This document shows, one piece after another, positions 9,481 through 19,799 of a stretch of DNA of 64,000 nt (its first letter is position 1; the number at the start of each line of letters is the position of its first letter). The notes under the pieces were generated by a model. It searched no databases. It had not been told where the DNA came from and saw nothing but the letters and a program-made list of their open reading frames with translations. The position numbers and the translations under genes were made by a program. The DNA lies in NCBI RefSeq assembly GCF_025905425.1, contig NZ_CP109603.1, positions 3,488,501-3,552,500 of the forward strand, in the 5' to 3' direction. The stretch is from Pseudomonas putida (GTDB lineage Bacteria > Pseudomonadota > Gammaproteobacteria > Pseudomonadales > Pseudomonadaceae).

Positions 9481-10911
9481 GTGAGCATTTTTAGAACAAA
9501 AAGCTTAGAAGAAATAAGCAAATTACAGCACTCCAAAGCATCTCTGAAAAAAGTACTCGGGCCAGTCGATTTGATTTTTATCGGTGTGGGCGCCATTGTA
9601 GGAACAGGAATTTTTGTGTTAACGGGCACAGGAGCTCTAACAGCTGGCCCCGCATTAACAATTTCATTTATCATCGCTGCTTTAGCATGTGGGCTTGCAG
9701 CACTCTGCTATTCAGAGTTTGCATCAAGCATTCCAGTAGCAGGCTCCGTCTATACGTACAGCTATTTCACACTTGGGGAGATCGTTGCATGGATGATCGG
9801 CTGGGATCTTATGCTCGAATACGGCCTGGCGAGCGCAGCAGTCTCTGTTGGTTGGTCTGGTTACTTTCAATCCCTGCTAAGCGGGTTCGGATTATCGTTA
9901 CCCACTGCGTTGACTGCAGCACCTGGGGCGCTACCGGGCGTTAGCACATTCTTCAATCTGCCTGCGTTTATCATCATGATGGTAATCACCTGGCTGCTTT
10001 CTATTGGAATACGTGAATCTATTAAAATCAACAACATTATGGTGGCACTCAAAATTGCAGTAGTGCTTTTGTTCATTATCGTCGGCGCCCGACACGTAAA
10101 GCCCGAGAACTGGCAGCCCTTCGCGCCTTTTGGGTTCAATGGAATCATGAGCGCAGCAGCGTTGGTCTTCTTTGCGTTCATTGGTTTTGACGCAGTATCT
10201 TCTGCAGCTGAGGAAGTCAAAAGACCTGGGCGTGATTTGCCTATCGGGATTATTGGTTCACTGGGAATATGCGCGATATTGTACGTAGTTGTATCCATGA
10301 TCATGACAGGTATCGTTCCATTCCGTGAGTTCCTCGGCATCGACCATCCCGTCTCGCTCGCCCTCCAGTATGCAGGTGAGAACTGGGTAGCGGGCTTCGT
10401 CGACCTGGGTGCTATTTTGGGTATGACAACGGGCGTGCTTGTAATGCTCTATGGGCAATCCAGAATTATCTTCGCTATGTCTCGCGATGGACTGGTACCC
10501 TCTAAGTTCTCCGAAGTACATCCTAAATATGGCACACCATTCTTCACTACTTGGGCGATCGGCATCATTTTTGGTCTTATCGCAGCAGTAGTCCCACTGA
10601 ATGTACTTGCCGAACTTATGAATATAGGCACGCTAGCTGCATTCTGCCTAGTTTCGTTTGCTGTAATCGTGCTTAGGAAGAAGCGCCCCGATCTGCCACG
10701 CGCCTTCAAGTGCCCGCTCGTACCGCTCGTACCAGCACTCGCAATTATTTCCTGCATTACGCTGATGTCGTATCTAAAACTGCACACATGGATTGCATTC
10801 GGCGCATGGCTGCTCGTTGGAGCCGCAATTTACTTCCTATATTCCAAAAAACACTCAAAACTCAATACTTCTGCGGACGGCGCATTGAAAGGAGGCATTC
10901 GCTCGATCTAA
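9481..10911 (+). CDS. APC-superfamily amino-acid permease
   Basis: A cationic-amino-acid-transporter-like APC protein (YfnA type) with about 12 TM helices and the family signature GVGAIVGTGIFVLTG near the N-terminus. I choose GTG 9481 because GGAGG lies five bases upstream; the longer frame from 9406 begins with non-membrane sequence lacking a ribosome site. It follows the C-S lyase by about 120 bp on the same strand and probably imports its substrate, perhaps a cysteine derivative. Confidence 0.9.
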   Translation: MSIFRTKSLEEISKLQHSKASLKKVLGPVDLIFIGVGAIVGTGIFVLTGTGALTAGPALTISFIIAALACGLAALCYSEFASSIPVAGSVYTYSYFTLGEIVAWMIGWDLMLEYGLASAAVSVGWSGYFQSLLSGFGLSLPTALTAAPGALPGVSTFFNLPAFIIMMVITWLLSIGIRESIKINNIMVALKIAVVLLFIIVGARHVKPENWQPFAPFGFNGIMSAAALVFFAFIGFDAVSSAAEEVKRPGRDLPIGIIGSLGICAILYVVVSMIMTGIVPFREFLGIDHPVSLALQYAGENWVAGFVDLGAILGMTTGVLVMLYGQSRIIFAMSRDGLVPSKFSEVHPKYGTPFFTTWAIGIIFGLIAAVVPLNVLAELMNIGTLAAFCLVSFAVIVLRKKRPDLPRAFKCPLVPLVPALAIISCITLMSYLKLHTWIAFGAWLLVGAAIYFLYSKKHSKLNTSADGALKGGIRSI

Positions 10912-10988
10912 TTCACTAGCGCCCCATTTTGGCCAGTCTCGTTGAATACGCGACTGGCCCTTCATTTAGCTCAGACTATGGAGAGCAC

Positions 10989-12179
10989 ATGCCACATCGG
11001 ATAATTATTGTCGGCGGCGGTATTGGCGGCACAATGACTGCCAATCATCTTGCCACCAAACTCTACCCTGAGATACGCAGTGGCAAGGTGGAAATCTTGA
11101 TGCTGTCAAACTCTCCCTGGCATTATTACAAACCTGCGTTCATGTACATTGCCTTTGACAGTTTCTTCAAAAATGAGCTCCGGCGGCCTCAGCGCAGCCT
11201 ACTCCGCCCTGAGATCGACTTCCTTATAGAGGAGGTCGAGGAATTCCAATACAACCAGAACCGCGTGAAATGTAAAAGCGGAAAAGTATACGGATACGAC
11301 CAACTCGTTATCTCCACAGGCTGCGTACCAAGCCCCGAGCGAATCGATGGCCTAAAAGAAGGCGGTGATCATTTTTATCAATATGAGCCTGCGCGGCAGC
11401 TTGCAGATAAATTGAAGTCTATAGAAAAAGGCAGAATTCTAGTCACCGTAACATTCCCCAAGACCCCCAATGTACCTCACCAATGTGGTATTGCACCCAT
11501 TGAGACTACGCTAATGCTTGACGACCTGCTACGTAAGCGCGGCGTTAGAGACAAAGTGGAAATCGTCTATACATACCCTACCGTAGCTCAACTGTTACGA
11601 AACTGTCTTTTTTTGCAGAAGGACACCTGCGAAGTATTACCGAGCATATTTGAACAGAGGGGCATTAAGCACCAGAGAAGCTTTACGCTTAACAGAGTTG
11701 ATCCGGGAAGCAATATCGCGTTCTCAGAAGAAGGCGGAGCGGAAGATTTCGACATTCTTATGGCCACTCCACCTATCCGCGCAGTAGACGCAGTTAGAAA
11801 CTCCGGACTGTCGCAAGCTCAAGATGATGAAGGGTGGCTCCCTACAAACTATCAAACCATGAAAGTATATGGTTTAGAAAACGTATATGTCCTGGGCGAT
11901 ACCGTTGATCTTCCCGTGAGCAAGGCCGGGGGCGCGTGCCATAGCCAGTCCCCTGTTGTAGTAAATAACATAGCCTCCGAGCTTCGTTTCGGGCGGACTT
12001 GCGACAGTTATGAGGGTAAGGTTGCTGCAATTGCGCAAATGGGATTAGAGGCAGGAATGCCGCTCTGGTACGACTATGAAAATGATGTAAAGCCTACGCC
12101 CCCCACTAAGATTGGCGGACTTATGAGGAAAAGCTTCAATAGAGGCATATATTGGGCGGTCGCGCGCGGCCTGGTGTAA
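10989..12179 (+). CDS. Sulfide:quinone oxidoreductase-like flavoprotein
   Basis: 396-residue FAD protein of the disulfide reductase fold: FAD-binding IIIVGGGIGGTMTANHL at the N-terminus, a VYVLGDTVDLP second FAD motif, and two well-placed Cys, Cys166 (HQCGIAPIE) and Cys317 (GGACHSQ), that match the redox pair of SQR enzymes. The C-terminus is amphipathic, fitting membrane-surface binding to reduce quinone. ATG 10989 is preceded by GGAGAG. Next to a C-S lyase it probably oxidises sulfide or allyl-persulfide released by the lyase. A DUF1641 gene follows, the usual partner of such flavoproteins. Confidence 0.85.
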   Translation: MPHRIIIVGGGIGGTMTANHLATKLYPEIRSGKVEILMLSNSPWHYYKPAFMYIAFDSFFKNELRRPQRSLLRPEIDFLIEEVEEFQYNQNRVKCKSGKVYGYDQLVISTGCVPSPERIDGLKEGGDHFYQYEPARQLADKLKSIEKGRILVTVTFPKTPNVPHQCGIAPIETTLMLDDLLRKRGVRDKVEIVYTYPTVAQLLRNCLFLQKDTCEVLPSIFEQRGIKHQRSFTLNRVDPGSNIAFSEEGGAEDFDILMATPPIRAVDAVRNSGLSQAQDDEGWLPTNYQTMKVYGLENVYVLGDTVDLPVSKAGGACHSQSPVVVNNIASELRFGRTCDSYEGKVAAIAQMGLEAGMPLWYDYENDVKPTPPTKIGGLMRKSFNRGIYWAVARGLV

Positions 12180-12209
12180 CACGATCAATAATTTTACAGG
12201 ACACCTCAG

Positions 12210-12659
12210 ATGAGCTCACTCCCTGAACAAGGAAGCCTCTCGAAAAATAAACCGGGAGCGCCCTCGATTTCGGAATCGTTGGAACTTAGCGAGGCTGCGC
12301 TCGAAGGGCTCAGGTCGCTTGTCGTAAAGCTTGAGCCCCTCTTGGCCGGAGATCGACTCTCAAGACTGGTCGACCTAATGTCAGTTGCGACCGACATCGT
12401 CGACATGAGCGATTCTTACATGGTCGAAAAGCTAGCAAATGTCTTCGAAGAAGGCTCGTCGGCTGCATGGTTAGCGGGTAACGCGGCTCGCGTTGCAAGC
12501 GCCCAGGTAAGCAAGCTTTCGGAACCCCCCTCTTTAGTCCGTTTGCTTCGGATGACCTCTGATCCGGATGTCAGACGGGGACTAGCATTTGCGTTGGAAT
12601 TTTCGGGAGCACTCGGAAAGCAACTCAACCATGGCGTTACTAACCATCTAGAAGACTGA
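12210..12659 (+). CDS. DUF1641-family protein
   Basis: 149 residues; recognised as the DUF1641 type by its helical core with LVDLMSVATDIVDMSDSYMVEKL and by its place 30 bp after an SQR-like gene, where this family often sits. Its role is unknown, presumably as an accessory of the flavoprotein. It ends just before a strong hairpin and a convergent gene. Confidence 0.8.
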   Translation: MSSLPEQGSLSKNKPGAPSISESLELSEAALEGLRSLVVKLEPLLAGDRLSRLVDLMSVATDIVDMSDSYMVEKLANVFEEGSSAAWLAGNAARVASAQVSKLSEPPSLVRLLRMTSDPDVRRGLAFALEFSGALGKQLNHGVTNHLED

Positions 12660-12686
12660 CACCGTTTTCGCAGACCAAGACGCAAA

Positions 12687-12711
12687 GCGCCCGATGCATT
12701 GCATCGGGCGC
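12687..12711. terminator. Strong hairpin between convergent genes
   Basis: Perfect 11-bp stem GCGCCCGATGC / GCATCGGGCGC with a three-base loop, between the DUF1641 gene and the opposite-strand ybdD-like gene. T-runs are short on both sides. Confidence 0.7.
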
Positions 12712-12742
12712 GATTGACTACGCAGAAAAATACCTCAAGGTA

Positions 12743-12943
12743 CTAACAGCAACGTGGCTGACCGTTGCCGCCGCCGTATCGAGCTTCCTGTCTCTCCCGA
12801 AAGAATTCCTCATATGACATCAGAGGTTTGTCAGGGTGCTTGTTTTGCATGTGCTCGACGTAAGTGTCGTAGTCAGGCATGCCCACCATCAGACGCGCTG
12901 CCTGACCCAGGTATTTACCGAGGCGACTCAGGTCATTGAACAC
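12743..12943 (-). CDS. ybdD: YbdD/YjiX-family small protein
   Basis: 66 residues of the YbdD/YjiX type (DUF466): [21 protein letters not shown] and [10 protein letters not shown] are characteristic. It lies 14 bp after cstA on the same strand, its standard position, and is thought to assist the CstA-type transporter. The C-terminus [10 protein letters not shown] is Cys-ended, as usual in Pseudomonas copies. Confidence 0.92.
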   Translation of the reverse strand: MFNDLSRLGKYLGQAARLMVGMPDYDTYVEHMQNKHPDKPLMSYEEFFRERQEARYGGGNGQPRCC

Positions 12944-12957
12944 GTTACACCCCTCCT

Positions 12958-15015
12958 TTATGCATCAGGCAGTGCTAGGTAAGGCGACTCTTTATCCGTA
13001 CGCTCCTTGCTACCCCACGCTGCAATCCCGACCTTGAGCGCGTAGAACAAAATGCTAAACATAACAAGCAAGAACAGGGCTGTGAGCGTAGCGTTCGTAT
13101 AGGCGTTGAAGATCACATGCTGCATCTGCGAAATGTCCTTCGCCGGCGCCAAAATCTGACCATTGGCCTGCGCATCACTGTACTTACGTGCCAACGCCAG
13201 GAAGCCCATAGCAGGGTTAGCATCGAACAGTTTGATGAATCCTGCAGCTGTAGTGCAAATCAGCAGCCAGATCGCTGGTAGCAGGGTCACCCAGATATAC
13301 CGATGACGCTTCATTTTGATAAGCACGACGGTACTCAGCATCAAAGCGATGCCTGCCAACATCTGGTTGGAAATGCCGAACAGCGGCCAAAGCGTATTAA
13401 TACCACCCAACGGATCGATCACGCCCTGATAGAGCAGATAGCCCCACAATGCCACGCAGCCAGCGGTGGCAATAAGGTTTGCAGTCCAGGACTCTGTACG
13501 GCGCAGGGCAGGAACAAATGAACCTAACAAATCCTGCAGCATGAAGCGGCCTGCCCTGGTGCCAGCATCCACAGCGGTCAAGATGAATAACGCTTCGAAC
13601 AAGATTGCAAAGTGGTACCAGAACGCCATGGTGTTCTCGCCCGGCAGGACGTGATGCAAAATTTGGGCAATGCCCACAGCTAGCGTTGGTGCCCCTCCTG
13701 CGCGAGCGAGGATGGTGGTTTCACCTATATCTTTAGCTACCGACTCTAGCTGAGCCGGGGAAATGGTGAAGCCCCAACTGCTAACCGTCTGCGCTACGGA
13801 CACTGCATCACCACCAACGATAGCCGCAGGGCTGTTCATGGCGAAGTACACACCAGGCTCAATCACCGACGCAGCCACCATAGCCATGATTGCTACGAAG
13901 GACTCCATCAACATGCCACCGTAGCCGATGTAACGGGCGTGGCCTTCGCTCGCAAGCAATTTAGGTGTTGTGCCAGAGGCTATCAGCGCATGGAATCCCG
14001 AGACGGCACCGCAGGCAATGGTAATAAAGAGGAACGGGAACAAGCCGCCTTTCCACACCGGCCCTGTCCCATCGGTGAACTGAGTCAACGCCGGCATTTT
14101 CAGCTCGGGCATAGTGACGAGAATTCCGACAGCAAGCGCGAGAATCGTGCCAATTTTGAGGAACGTGGACAGGTAGTCACGCGGAGCCAAGATCAGCCAG
14201 ACGGGTAGCACCGCAGCGACGAAGCCGTAGCCAATGAGCATCCAGGTGATTTGAATACCGGTGAAGGTAAAAGCCTTGGCCCAAACTGGATCGGCAGCAA
14301 TCTGCCCCCCCAACCAAATCGAGCCCAACAGCAGCAACACCCCAATTACCGAGATCTCTCCGATGCGGCCAGGACGAACATAGCGCATGTAGACGCCCAT
14401 AAACATGGCGATCGGAATGGTGGCCATGACGGTGAAGATACCCCAAGGGCTCTCGGCCAGCGCCTTGACCACAATCAGCGCTAATACGGCAAGGATGATG
14501 ATCATGATCAGGAAGCAGCCGAACAGCGCGATCGTTCCTGGAACTCTGCCCATCTCCTCTCGCACTATGTCCCCCAAAGAGCGACCGTTGCGGCGGGTAG
14601 ACAGGAATAGCACCATGAAGTCTTGTACCGCGCCGGCAAGCACCACGCCGGCTATCAGCCAAAGCGTACCAGGCAAATAGCCCATCTGGGCAGCGAGTAC
14701 CGGCCCAACCAAAGGCCCCGCACCAGCGATGGCAGCGAAGTGATGCCCGAAGAGCACATGTTTGTTGGTCGGCACATAATCCAGGCCGTCGTTGTTGACT
14801 ACGGCGGGAGTGGCTCGACGAGGGTCTAGCTGCATCACTTTCTGGGCGATGAACAGACTGTAGTATCGGTATGCGACAAGATAGATGGCGACTGCTGCGA
14901 CTACGATCCAGAGAGCATTGATAGCTTCGCCGCGGCGCAAGGCCACGACGCTAAGCGCGAATGCTCCCAGAACAGCCACGGCAAACCAGGCAATGTGTTT
15001 GGCCATATGGGTCAT
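12958..15015 (-). CDS. cstA: CstA/BtsT-family pyruvate or peptide transporter
   Basis: 685-residue polytopic inner-membrane protein with the CstA signature region [20 protein letters not shown] and a C-terminal DUF4161-like end. AGGAGA lies seven bases before ATG 15015. CstA proteins take up pyruvate (and possibly peptides) during carbon starvation. The divergent Cache-kinase/LuxR pair at 15311-17354 is the likely regulator. This block is core-like compared with the thiol clusters on each side. Confidence 0.93.
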   Translation of the reverse strand: MTHMAKHIAWFAVAVLGAFALSVVALRRGEAINALWIVVAAVAIYLVAYRYYSLFIAQKVMQLDPRRATPAVVNNDGLDYVPTNKHVLFGHHFAAIAGAGPLVGPVLAAQMGYLPGTLWLIAGVVLAGAVQDFMVLFLSTRRNGRSLGDIVREEMGRVPGTIALFGCFLIMIIILAVLALIVVKALAESPWGIFTVMATIPIAMFMGVYMRYVRPGRIGEISVIGVLLLLGSIWLGGQIAADPVWAKAFTFTGIQITWMLIGYGFVAAVLPVWLILAPRDYLSTFLKIGTILALAVGILVTMPELKMPALTQFTDGTGPVWKGGLFPFLFITIACGAVSGFHALIASGTTPKLLASEGHARYIGYGGMLMESFVAIMAMVAASVIEPGVYFAMNSPAAIVGGDAVSVAQTVSSWGFTISPAQLESVAKDIGETTILARAGGAPTLAVGIAQILHHVLPGENTMAFWYHFAILFEALFILTAVDAGTRAGRFMLQDLLGSFVPALRRTESWTANLIATAGCVALWGYLLYQGVIDPLGGINTLWPLFGISNQMLAGIALMLSTVVLIKMKRHRYIWVTLLPAIWLLICTTAAGFIKLFDANPAMGFLALARKYSDAQANGQILAPAKDISQMQHVIFNAYTNATLTALFLLVMFSILFYALKVGIAAWGSKERTDKESPYLALPDA

Positions 15016-15310
15016 TACGTGTCTCCTGTCGACAGCCTGTAGGTCGTCGACCGTGATTTTTATATTTGTGTCCGCTTCGCGGCAGCGGCCAATATCCGCG
15101 TATACCCACTACAAATAAATCCGCAGAACTACGCCCACAAGCCTACGTAGTTCTACTGAGCTACCGGCTATGCGATCGGGTCTATCGACCGCTAGCCGCT
15201 TTCGGCTACTCGGTGCATCGGGGATTGACATAAGATGCTGAAGTCTCAGTGGCCTCTGATCGCAGCATCCAAGACTGCTGGTCGCGTATAAGGTCTGGAC
15301 AGGAGTAGGA

Positions 15311-16672
15311 ATGCAGCTCAAACACAAAATTGTCGCCCTGGGGATCTTGCCACTTGTACTGGCTATTGCCGCTATCTGCGCGCTTGTCATCTCCCTGAAC
15401 AACCAGCTGGGTGACCAGCAAGCACAACTGATCGAAGACAGTATTTTGGTCAGTAAGCGCGCAGAGCTTGAAAACTACGTAGCGATGGCGAGGAGCTTGA
15501 TCGCCCCCCTCTACAACGATGGCCATGGCGATGACCATGCTAAGCAAAAAGTCCTAGACGAGCTGAGGAAGCTGAGCTTTGGCATCAATGGTTATTTTTT
15601 CGTCTACGATCGCCAAGGCCGTAGTCTGATGCATGCACGGCAGGCAGAGCTGGTCGGCAAAGACCTCATGGATATGAGGGATCCACACGGTCTCCTAGTG
15701 ATTCAAGCGTTGCTCCAGAGTGCCAAGTCTGGTGAGGGCTTCCAACGCTATGCGTGGAGCAAGCCTTCCTCCGGGAGAGTGACCGAAAAGCTCGCCTACG
15801 TCGTAATGTTGGAACAATGGGGGTGGATGATCGGTACGGGCATCTACCTTGAAGACGTTGAAAAAGCCACTCAGCAAGCTCGTGATGAAGTGGCTCATGG
15901 CATCCGCAAAACGATGTTGTCAATTGCTGTCGTAGCCCTTGTGGCAGTCTTGTTAGTATTTGCAAGCGGAATGACGTTGAACCTGAGTGAGCATCGGCTA
16001 GCCGACACCAAGCTACAACGCTTGAACCAGCGAATTGTGAGCCTTCAGGAAGAGGAGCGTTCGCGCGTTTCTCGCGAGCTGCATGATGGAATTAGCCAAG
16101 TCCTCGTGTCCATAAAATACAAACTTGAGCTAGCAAGCTTTCTGCTCGAAAACGGAGAAAGCCCAGGTGCAGTTATCTTGAAAGAGGCTACCGAGCGGCT
16201 TGGAGAGGCCATTGGTGAGGTTCGGAGCATCTCACACGACCTTCGCTCTTCGCTCTTGGACACCCTGGGGCTTCCTGCCGCGATTGGACAATTGTCTGAG
16301 GAGTTTGAGCAACGCAGTGGACTGCGGGTAACGTTTGAGACTAATGAGTTTGAGTGCCTGCTGGACGATGGGGTGCCCGTCTCGCTTTTTCGAATTGTTC
16401 AGGAGGCGTTATCCAACATCGAGCGACACGCTCAAGCTCACGATGTTGCCATTACGCTGTATGGAACCGAGCAATCTGTTCGCTTGAGAATAAGCGACGA
16501 TGGAATTGGCTTCAATGTTGATGAAGTTGAGCGTCGCCACGCTGGGATCGGGCTCAGAAATATACGGGAACGCGTCGAACACCTGGGTGGTCGACTACAT
16601 CTGGCCTCTGCACCAGGCCGAAGTGAGGTCGATATTGAGATTCCAATGAGTATTCCCTGTAAAAAAGTTTGA
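15311..16672 (+). CDS. Cache-domain sensor histidine kinase, NarX/HisKA_3 type
   Basis: 453 residues. TM1 at about 10-30, a periplasmic single Cache domain (GINGYFFVYDRQGRSLMH and WGWMIGTGIYL are typical), TM2 near 200-220, a HisKA_3 dimerisation box with the phospho-His in SRELHDGISQVL, and a C-terminal HATPase (ISDDGIGF, GIGLRNIRERV). It pairs with the LuxR-type regulator 19 bp downstream and is divergent from cstA, so it probably senses a small carboxylate such as pyruvate. Confidence 0.93.
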   Translation: MQLKHKIVALGILPLVLAIAAICALVISLNNQLGDQQAQLIEDSILVSKRAELENYVAMARSLIAPLYNDGHGDDHAKQKVLDELRKLSFGINGYFFVYDRQGRSLMHARQAELVGKDLMDMRDPHGLLVIQALLQSAKSGEGFQRYAWSKPSSGRVTEKLAYVVMLEQWGWMIGTGIYLEDVEKATQQARDEVAHGIRKTMLSIAVVALVAVLLVFASGMTLNLSEHRLADTKLQRLNQRIVSLQEEERSRVSRELHDGISQVLVSIKYKLELASFLLENGESPGAVILKEATERLGEAIGEVRSISHDLRSSLLDTLGLPAAIGQLSEEFEQRSGLRVTFETNEFECLLDDGVPVSLFRIVQEALSNIERHAQAHDVAITLYGTEQSVRLRISDDGIGFNVDEVERRHAGIGLRNIRERVEHLGGRLHLASAPGRSEVDIEIPMSIPCKKV

Positions 16673-16691
16673 CTCACCTAATTCGATAACA

Positions 16692-17354
16692 ATGGACACC
16701 CCCATGAGCCTAACAGCACAAATTCGTTTAGCCCTGGTCGATGACCACTCGCTCGTTCGCGACGGGATTAAGGCGCTGCTTTCGGTAGTACCCAACGTGG
16801 CTGTTGTGGGTGAAGCTGAATGTGGCGCACACGCCATGGAAATGGTTGATCAGTGCAAGCCTGATCTACTTCTAGTAGACATCAACCTACCGGACATAAA
16901 CGGTCTTGTACTCACACGAACATTACGCGAAAGGTATCCTTTACTGCGGGTTCTAGTACTCAGCATGCATGACAGCAAGGAATATGTCAGCGAATCACTG
17001 CGTGCGGGTGCAAGCGGCTATGTGTTAAAAAACTCACCCTCAAGAGAAATCGTCGCTGCAATTGAAGCAATCGCAAATGGAGGTACTTTCTATAGTGCAG
17101 AAATAGCGCAAAAACTTCTCCTTGATGACGGCAACTCAAGCGAACTAACATCGAGGGAAAGCGAAGTTCTCTATAAAATGGCTCAGGGACTGAATAACAA
17201 AGAAATGGCCCGAGAGCTTAACATAAGCGTCAGGACTGTAGAGACTCACCGCCTGAGTATTCGACGAAAACTAAAAATCGACAAACCTGTAGCGCTGGTA
17301 AAATATGCCATCGACCATGGAATAATTTCCAGCCAACCAGCGGCGAAGACCTGA
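16692..17354 (+). CDS. LuxR/NarL-family response regulator
   Basis: 220 residues: REC domain with phospho-acceptor Asp in LLLVDINLPDING and a C-terminal LuxR helix-turn-helix (LTSRESEVLYKMAQGLNNKEMARELNIS, split here as two motifs). Directly follows its kinase. Likely target is cstA-ybdD on the other side of the kinase gene. Confidence 0.95.
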   Translation: MDTPMSLTAQIRLALVDDHSLVRDGIKALLSVVPNVAVVGEAECGAHAMEMVDQCKPDLLLVDINLPDINGLVLTRTLRERYPLLRVLVLSMHDSKEYVSESLRAGASGYVLKNSPSREIVAAIEAIANGGTFYSAEIAQKLLLDDGNSSELTSRESEVLYKMAQGLNNKEMARELNISVRTVETHRLSIRRKLKIDKPVALVKYAIDHGIISSQPAAKT

Positions 17355-17395
17355 ATAATTAGCTAACACACCCGACTACACTGAAATCAAACCGA

Positions 17396-17617
17396 TTAAC
17401 ATGCAATATGAAACAGCTCAGCATCACCGAAATTATCATAGCCCGCGATAATAATTGTAGATTTCGTTTTGAGGGTTGACGCGACTATGTTATCAGCAGT
17501 CGCGGATAACAGCGCGTAGGGTTCGCCGACTGAGTTTTTTACTAATGCATAGCGCAGCCTTGCACGAAAAACTCTCACTATCATGTACAGAATCTCTTCT
17601 ACAAGGGCATACACCAT
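17396..17617 (-). CDS. Possible small protein, unrecognised
   Basis: A 73-codon frame from ATG 17617 with GAGG seven bases upstream. It has a basic amphipathic N-terminal half and ends GYDNFGDAELFHIAC. I recognise no family. It could be real since it has start signals, but there is no operon context. Confidence 0.3.
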   Translation of the reverse strand: MVYALVEEILYMIVRVFRARLRYALVKNSVGEPYALLSATADNIVASTLKTKSTIIIAGYDNFGDAELFHIAC

Positions 17618-18287
17618 GCCTTTTGCCTCGGTCAAACGCTCAACGGCCTAGGTGAGAGCCTCCCTTGATGGGCAGTTCCACCTTCGATAGGTGTGCTTTG
17701 TGCGAACTTCGCGCATCGAATCGCATACGAGGAGGGCTAGGCTGATAGCCGGTAAGCAGGTGTGTTGGCGTCTTCATGATACCGCTCCGACCTCAATGGA
17801 TGCCCAGGCAACCTGGGGCTGCACACCCTTGTACTTTCTCCATGCCTGCATCCATTTCCTATCCTGGTACGCTTCTCATATTCATAAGCCCCTGCTGGGC
17901 GAAGACAAAAGTGCTGCCAGCCTCAAGCATTTACCACCTCGCTAATTTTAATAATAAAAACAGTAACTTGGAATTTTTTCCTTGAACCGCTACCGCCTCA
18001 TCCTACGGGATCACCTCGATACCCGCTGCTGACCTTGGAAGGATGCGGCCTGCTGATCCTGCGTTGATCTAGATGATGCGAAAGAAAGGGTTTGCAGTCG
18101 CCTACCCGGCTCGGGAGCCATTATCCCGCGCGCCCGCCAGGTACGAAGCGCTAAGGATGGAAAGGTCGTCACATGGGGACATGGCGCCTTGTTTGAAATA
18201 ATTCCTTGCAAGCCACCCTACCAGTTGGTAGAGTGATTCCTCAGCGAACACCCCACCCATAAATGTGTTGCACATAGGACTTATCAA
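17618..18287. other. Gene-free stretch before thiol cluster 2
   Basis: About 670 bases with no credible gene on either strand. It contains the operator at 18217-18232, 56 bp before the osmC start, and little else. It may contain decayed coding DNA, but nothing I can name. Confidence 0.5.
18217..18232. promoter_or_regulatory. Palindromic operator candidate, site 3 (upstream of osmC copy 2)
   Basis: Sequence CCTACCAGTTGGTAGA. It controls, by position, the osmC-sdr-tetR-dsbA-trx transcript, so the TetR protein encoded there would regulate itself. Confidence 0.7.
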
Positions 18288-18842
18288 ATGACAAACAACC
18301 TGAACGGTATTGACGTAGCAGCCCTGCAACAGTTTGCCCAAGGCGTTGCTGAGGATGCGAGCAAGCGTCACGCCAGTTTCAACGTTAAGACCGCGTGGAA
18401 AGGCCAGACCCGCACTGTGGCCAAAGTCAGCCGTTACAGCCTGGCCGGTGAAACCTACTCGCGTGATTTTGAAATCGCCGCCGATGAGCCAAATGAATTG
18501 CTGGGCCAAAACACCGCACCTAACCCTCAGGAGCTGCTGATGGCTGCTCTCAACGCCTGCATGTCGGTCGGGTATGCCGCCAATGCCGCGATGATGGGCA
18601 TCAAGATCCACAGCCTGGAAATTGAGACTGACGGCACTCTCGATCTCCGTGGCTTCTTGGGCATCGATGAAAGCGTTAACCCAGGTTACGACGAGGTAAG
18701 TGTCGTAATCCGCCTGCACACCGATGCCTCCCGTGAGCGTGTGGAAGAGCTGCACAAGGTGGTGCTTAAGACTTCGGTGAACTACGCGAACTTCTCCAAA
18801 GCCATTCGTATGGTGCCTACCCTCGAAGTGCGCGAGGGCTGA
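18288..18842 (+). CDS. OsmC-family protein (copy 2)
   Basis: 184 residues, paralogue of the gene at 5482 (shared DEPxELLGxNTAPxPxELL and ALNACMSVGY). It retains the single family Cys in NAC. In allicin-resistant Pseudomonas an osmC gene heads the same gene order (osmC, sdr, tetR, dsbA, trx). Likely reaction: removal of organic hydroperoxides or, more relevant here, electrophilic sulfur compounds. Confidence 0.93.
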   Translation: MTNNLNGIDVAALQQFAQGVAEDASKRHASFNVKTAWKGQTRTVAKVSRYSLAGETYSRDFEIAADEPNELLGQNTAPNPQELLMAALNACMSVGYAANAAMMGIKIHSLEIETDGTLDLRGFLGIDESVNPGYDEVSVVIRLHTDASRERVEELHKVVLKTSVNYANFSKAIRMVPTLEVREG

Positions 18843-18933
18843 TCCTTAGCCGCGTCACATCCAAGTCCAGCGTGCATCAGCAGAAAACCTGCTGGTGCCG
18901 CTCTTAACGAAGTCGGGATAACCGGAGTCTGCA

Positions 18934-19707
18934 ATGATTGATTTTTTTAATGGCAAAAAACTGTTGGTCGTCGGCGGCACGAGCGGCATGGGCCTGGAAA
19001 CGGCGCGCCTGTTTTTGAAGGCTGGTGGCAGCGTGGTACTCACTGGCAGCAAGCAGGACAAAGCCGACGCTGTTCGCGCTGAACTGAGTTCATTGGGGAA
19101 CGTATCGGTGATCGTTGCGAACCTGATGACCGAAGAAGGAATGAATTTCGTACGCAACGAAATCAATGCAAACCACAGCGACATTGGCTTCATGGTGAAC
19201 TCTGCAGGCATATTCATTCCGAAGCCTTTCATCGAGCACGATGAGGCTGACTACGACATGTATCTGGATTTGAACCGCGCCACATTCTTTATCACTCAGG
19301 CCGTGGTCAAGAATATGCTTGCCGCCAAGCGCGAAGGTTCCATTGTCAACGTCGGTTCGATTGGCGCACAAGCTGCACTGGCCGGCTCTCCAGCGACTGC
19401 TTATTCGATGGCCAAGGCGGGCCTGCACGCAGTCACCCGAAATTTGGCAATTGAACTGGCGCACTCTGGCATCAGAGTCAATGCGGTGTCGCCTGGCATC
19501 GTCCATACCTCAATCTATGAAGGTTTCATGGACAAGGACGCGATCCCCGATGCGATGAAGTCTCTTAACGATTTCCACCCGCTGGGGCGAGTCGGTGTTC
19601 CCGAAGACGTGGCCAACACCATCCTCTTCTTGCTCTCGGATAAAACTTCCTGGGTGACAGGTGCTATCTGGGACGTTGATGCAGGAGTGATGGCAGTACG
19701 CGCCTAA
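18934..19707 (+). CDS. Short-chain dehydrogenase/reductase
   Basis: 257-residue classical SDR. Cofactor motif VVGGTSGMG near residues 13-19, NSAG, and the catalytic Tyr157-xxx-Lys161 in AYSMAKAG, with the PG motif after it. It reduces or oxidises a carbonyl/alcohol with NAD(P). In a thiosulfinate-resistance set it could act on allyl aldehydes such as acrolein; this is inference. Located between osmC and tetR, same strand. Confidence 0.93.
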   Translation: MIDFFNGKKLLVVGGTSGMGLETARLFLKAGGSVVLTGSKQDKADAVRAELSSLGNVSVIVANLMTEEGMNFVRNEINANHSDIGFMVNSAGIFIPKPFIEHDEADYDMYLDLNRATFFITQAVVKNMLAAKREGSIVNVGSIGAQAALAGSPATAYSMAKAGLHAVTRNLAIELAHSGIRVNAVSPGIVHTSIYEGFMDKDAIPDAMKSLNDFHPLGRVGVPEDVANTILFLLSDKTSWVTGAIWDVDAGVMAVRA

Positions 19708-19799
19708 TACCCTAGCAAGCCCTGCGTATGGCGCCTCCTGTTGAGGCGCTTTCTCAGTGCGCTGACTCCGGTGAAAGGTGCTGGCTGTAGGAGTTTCAA

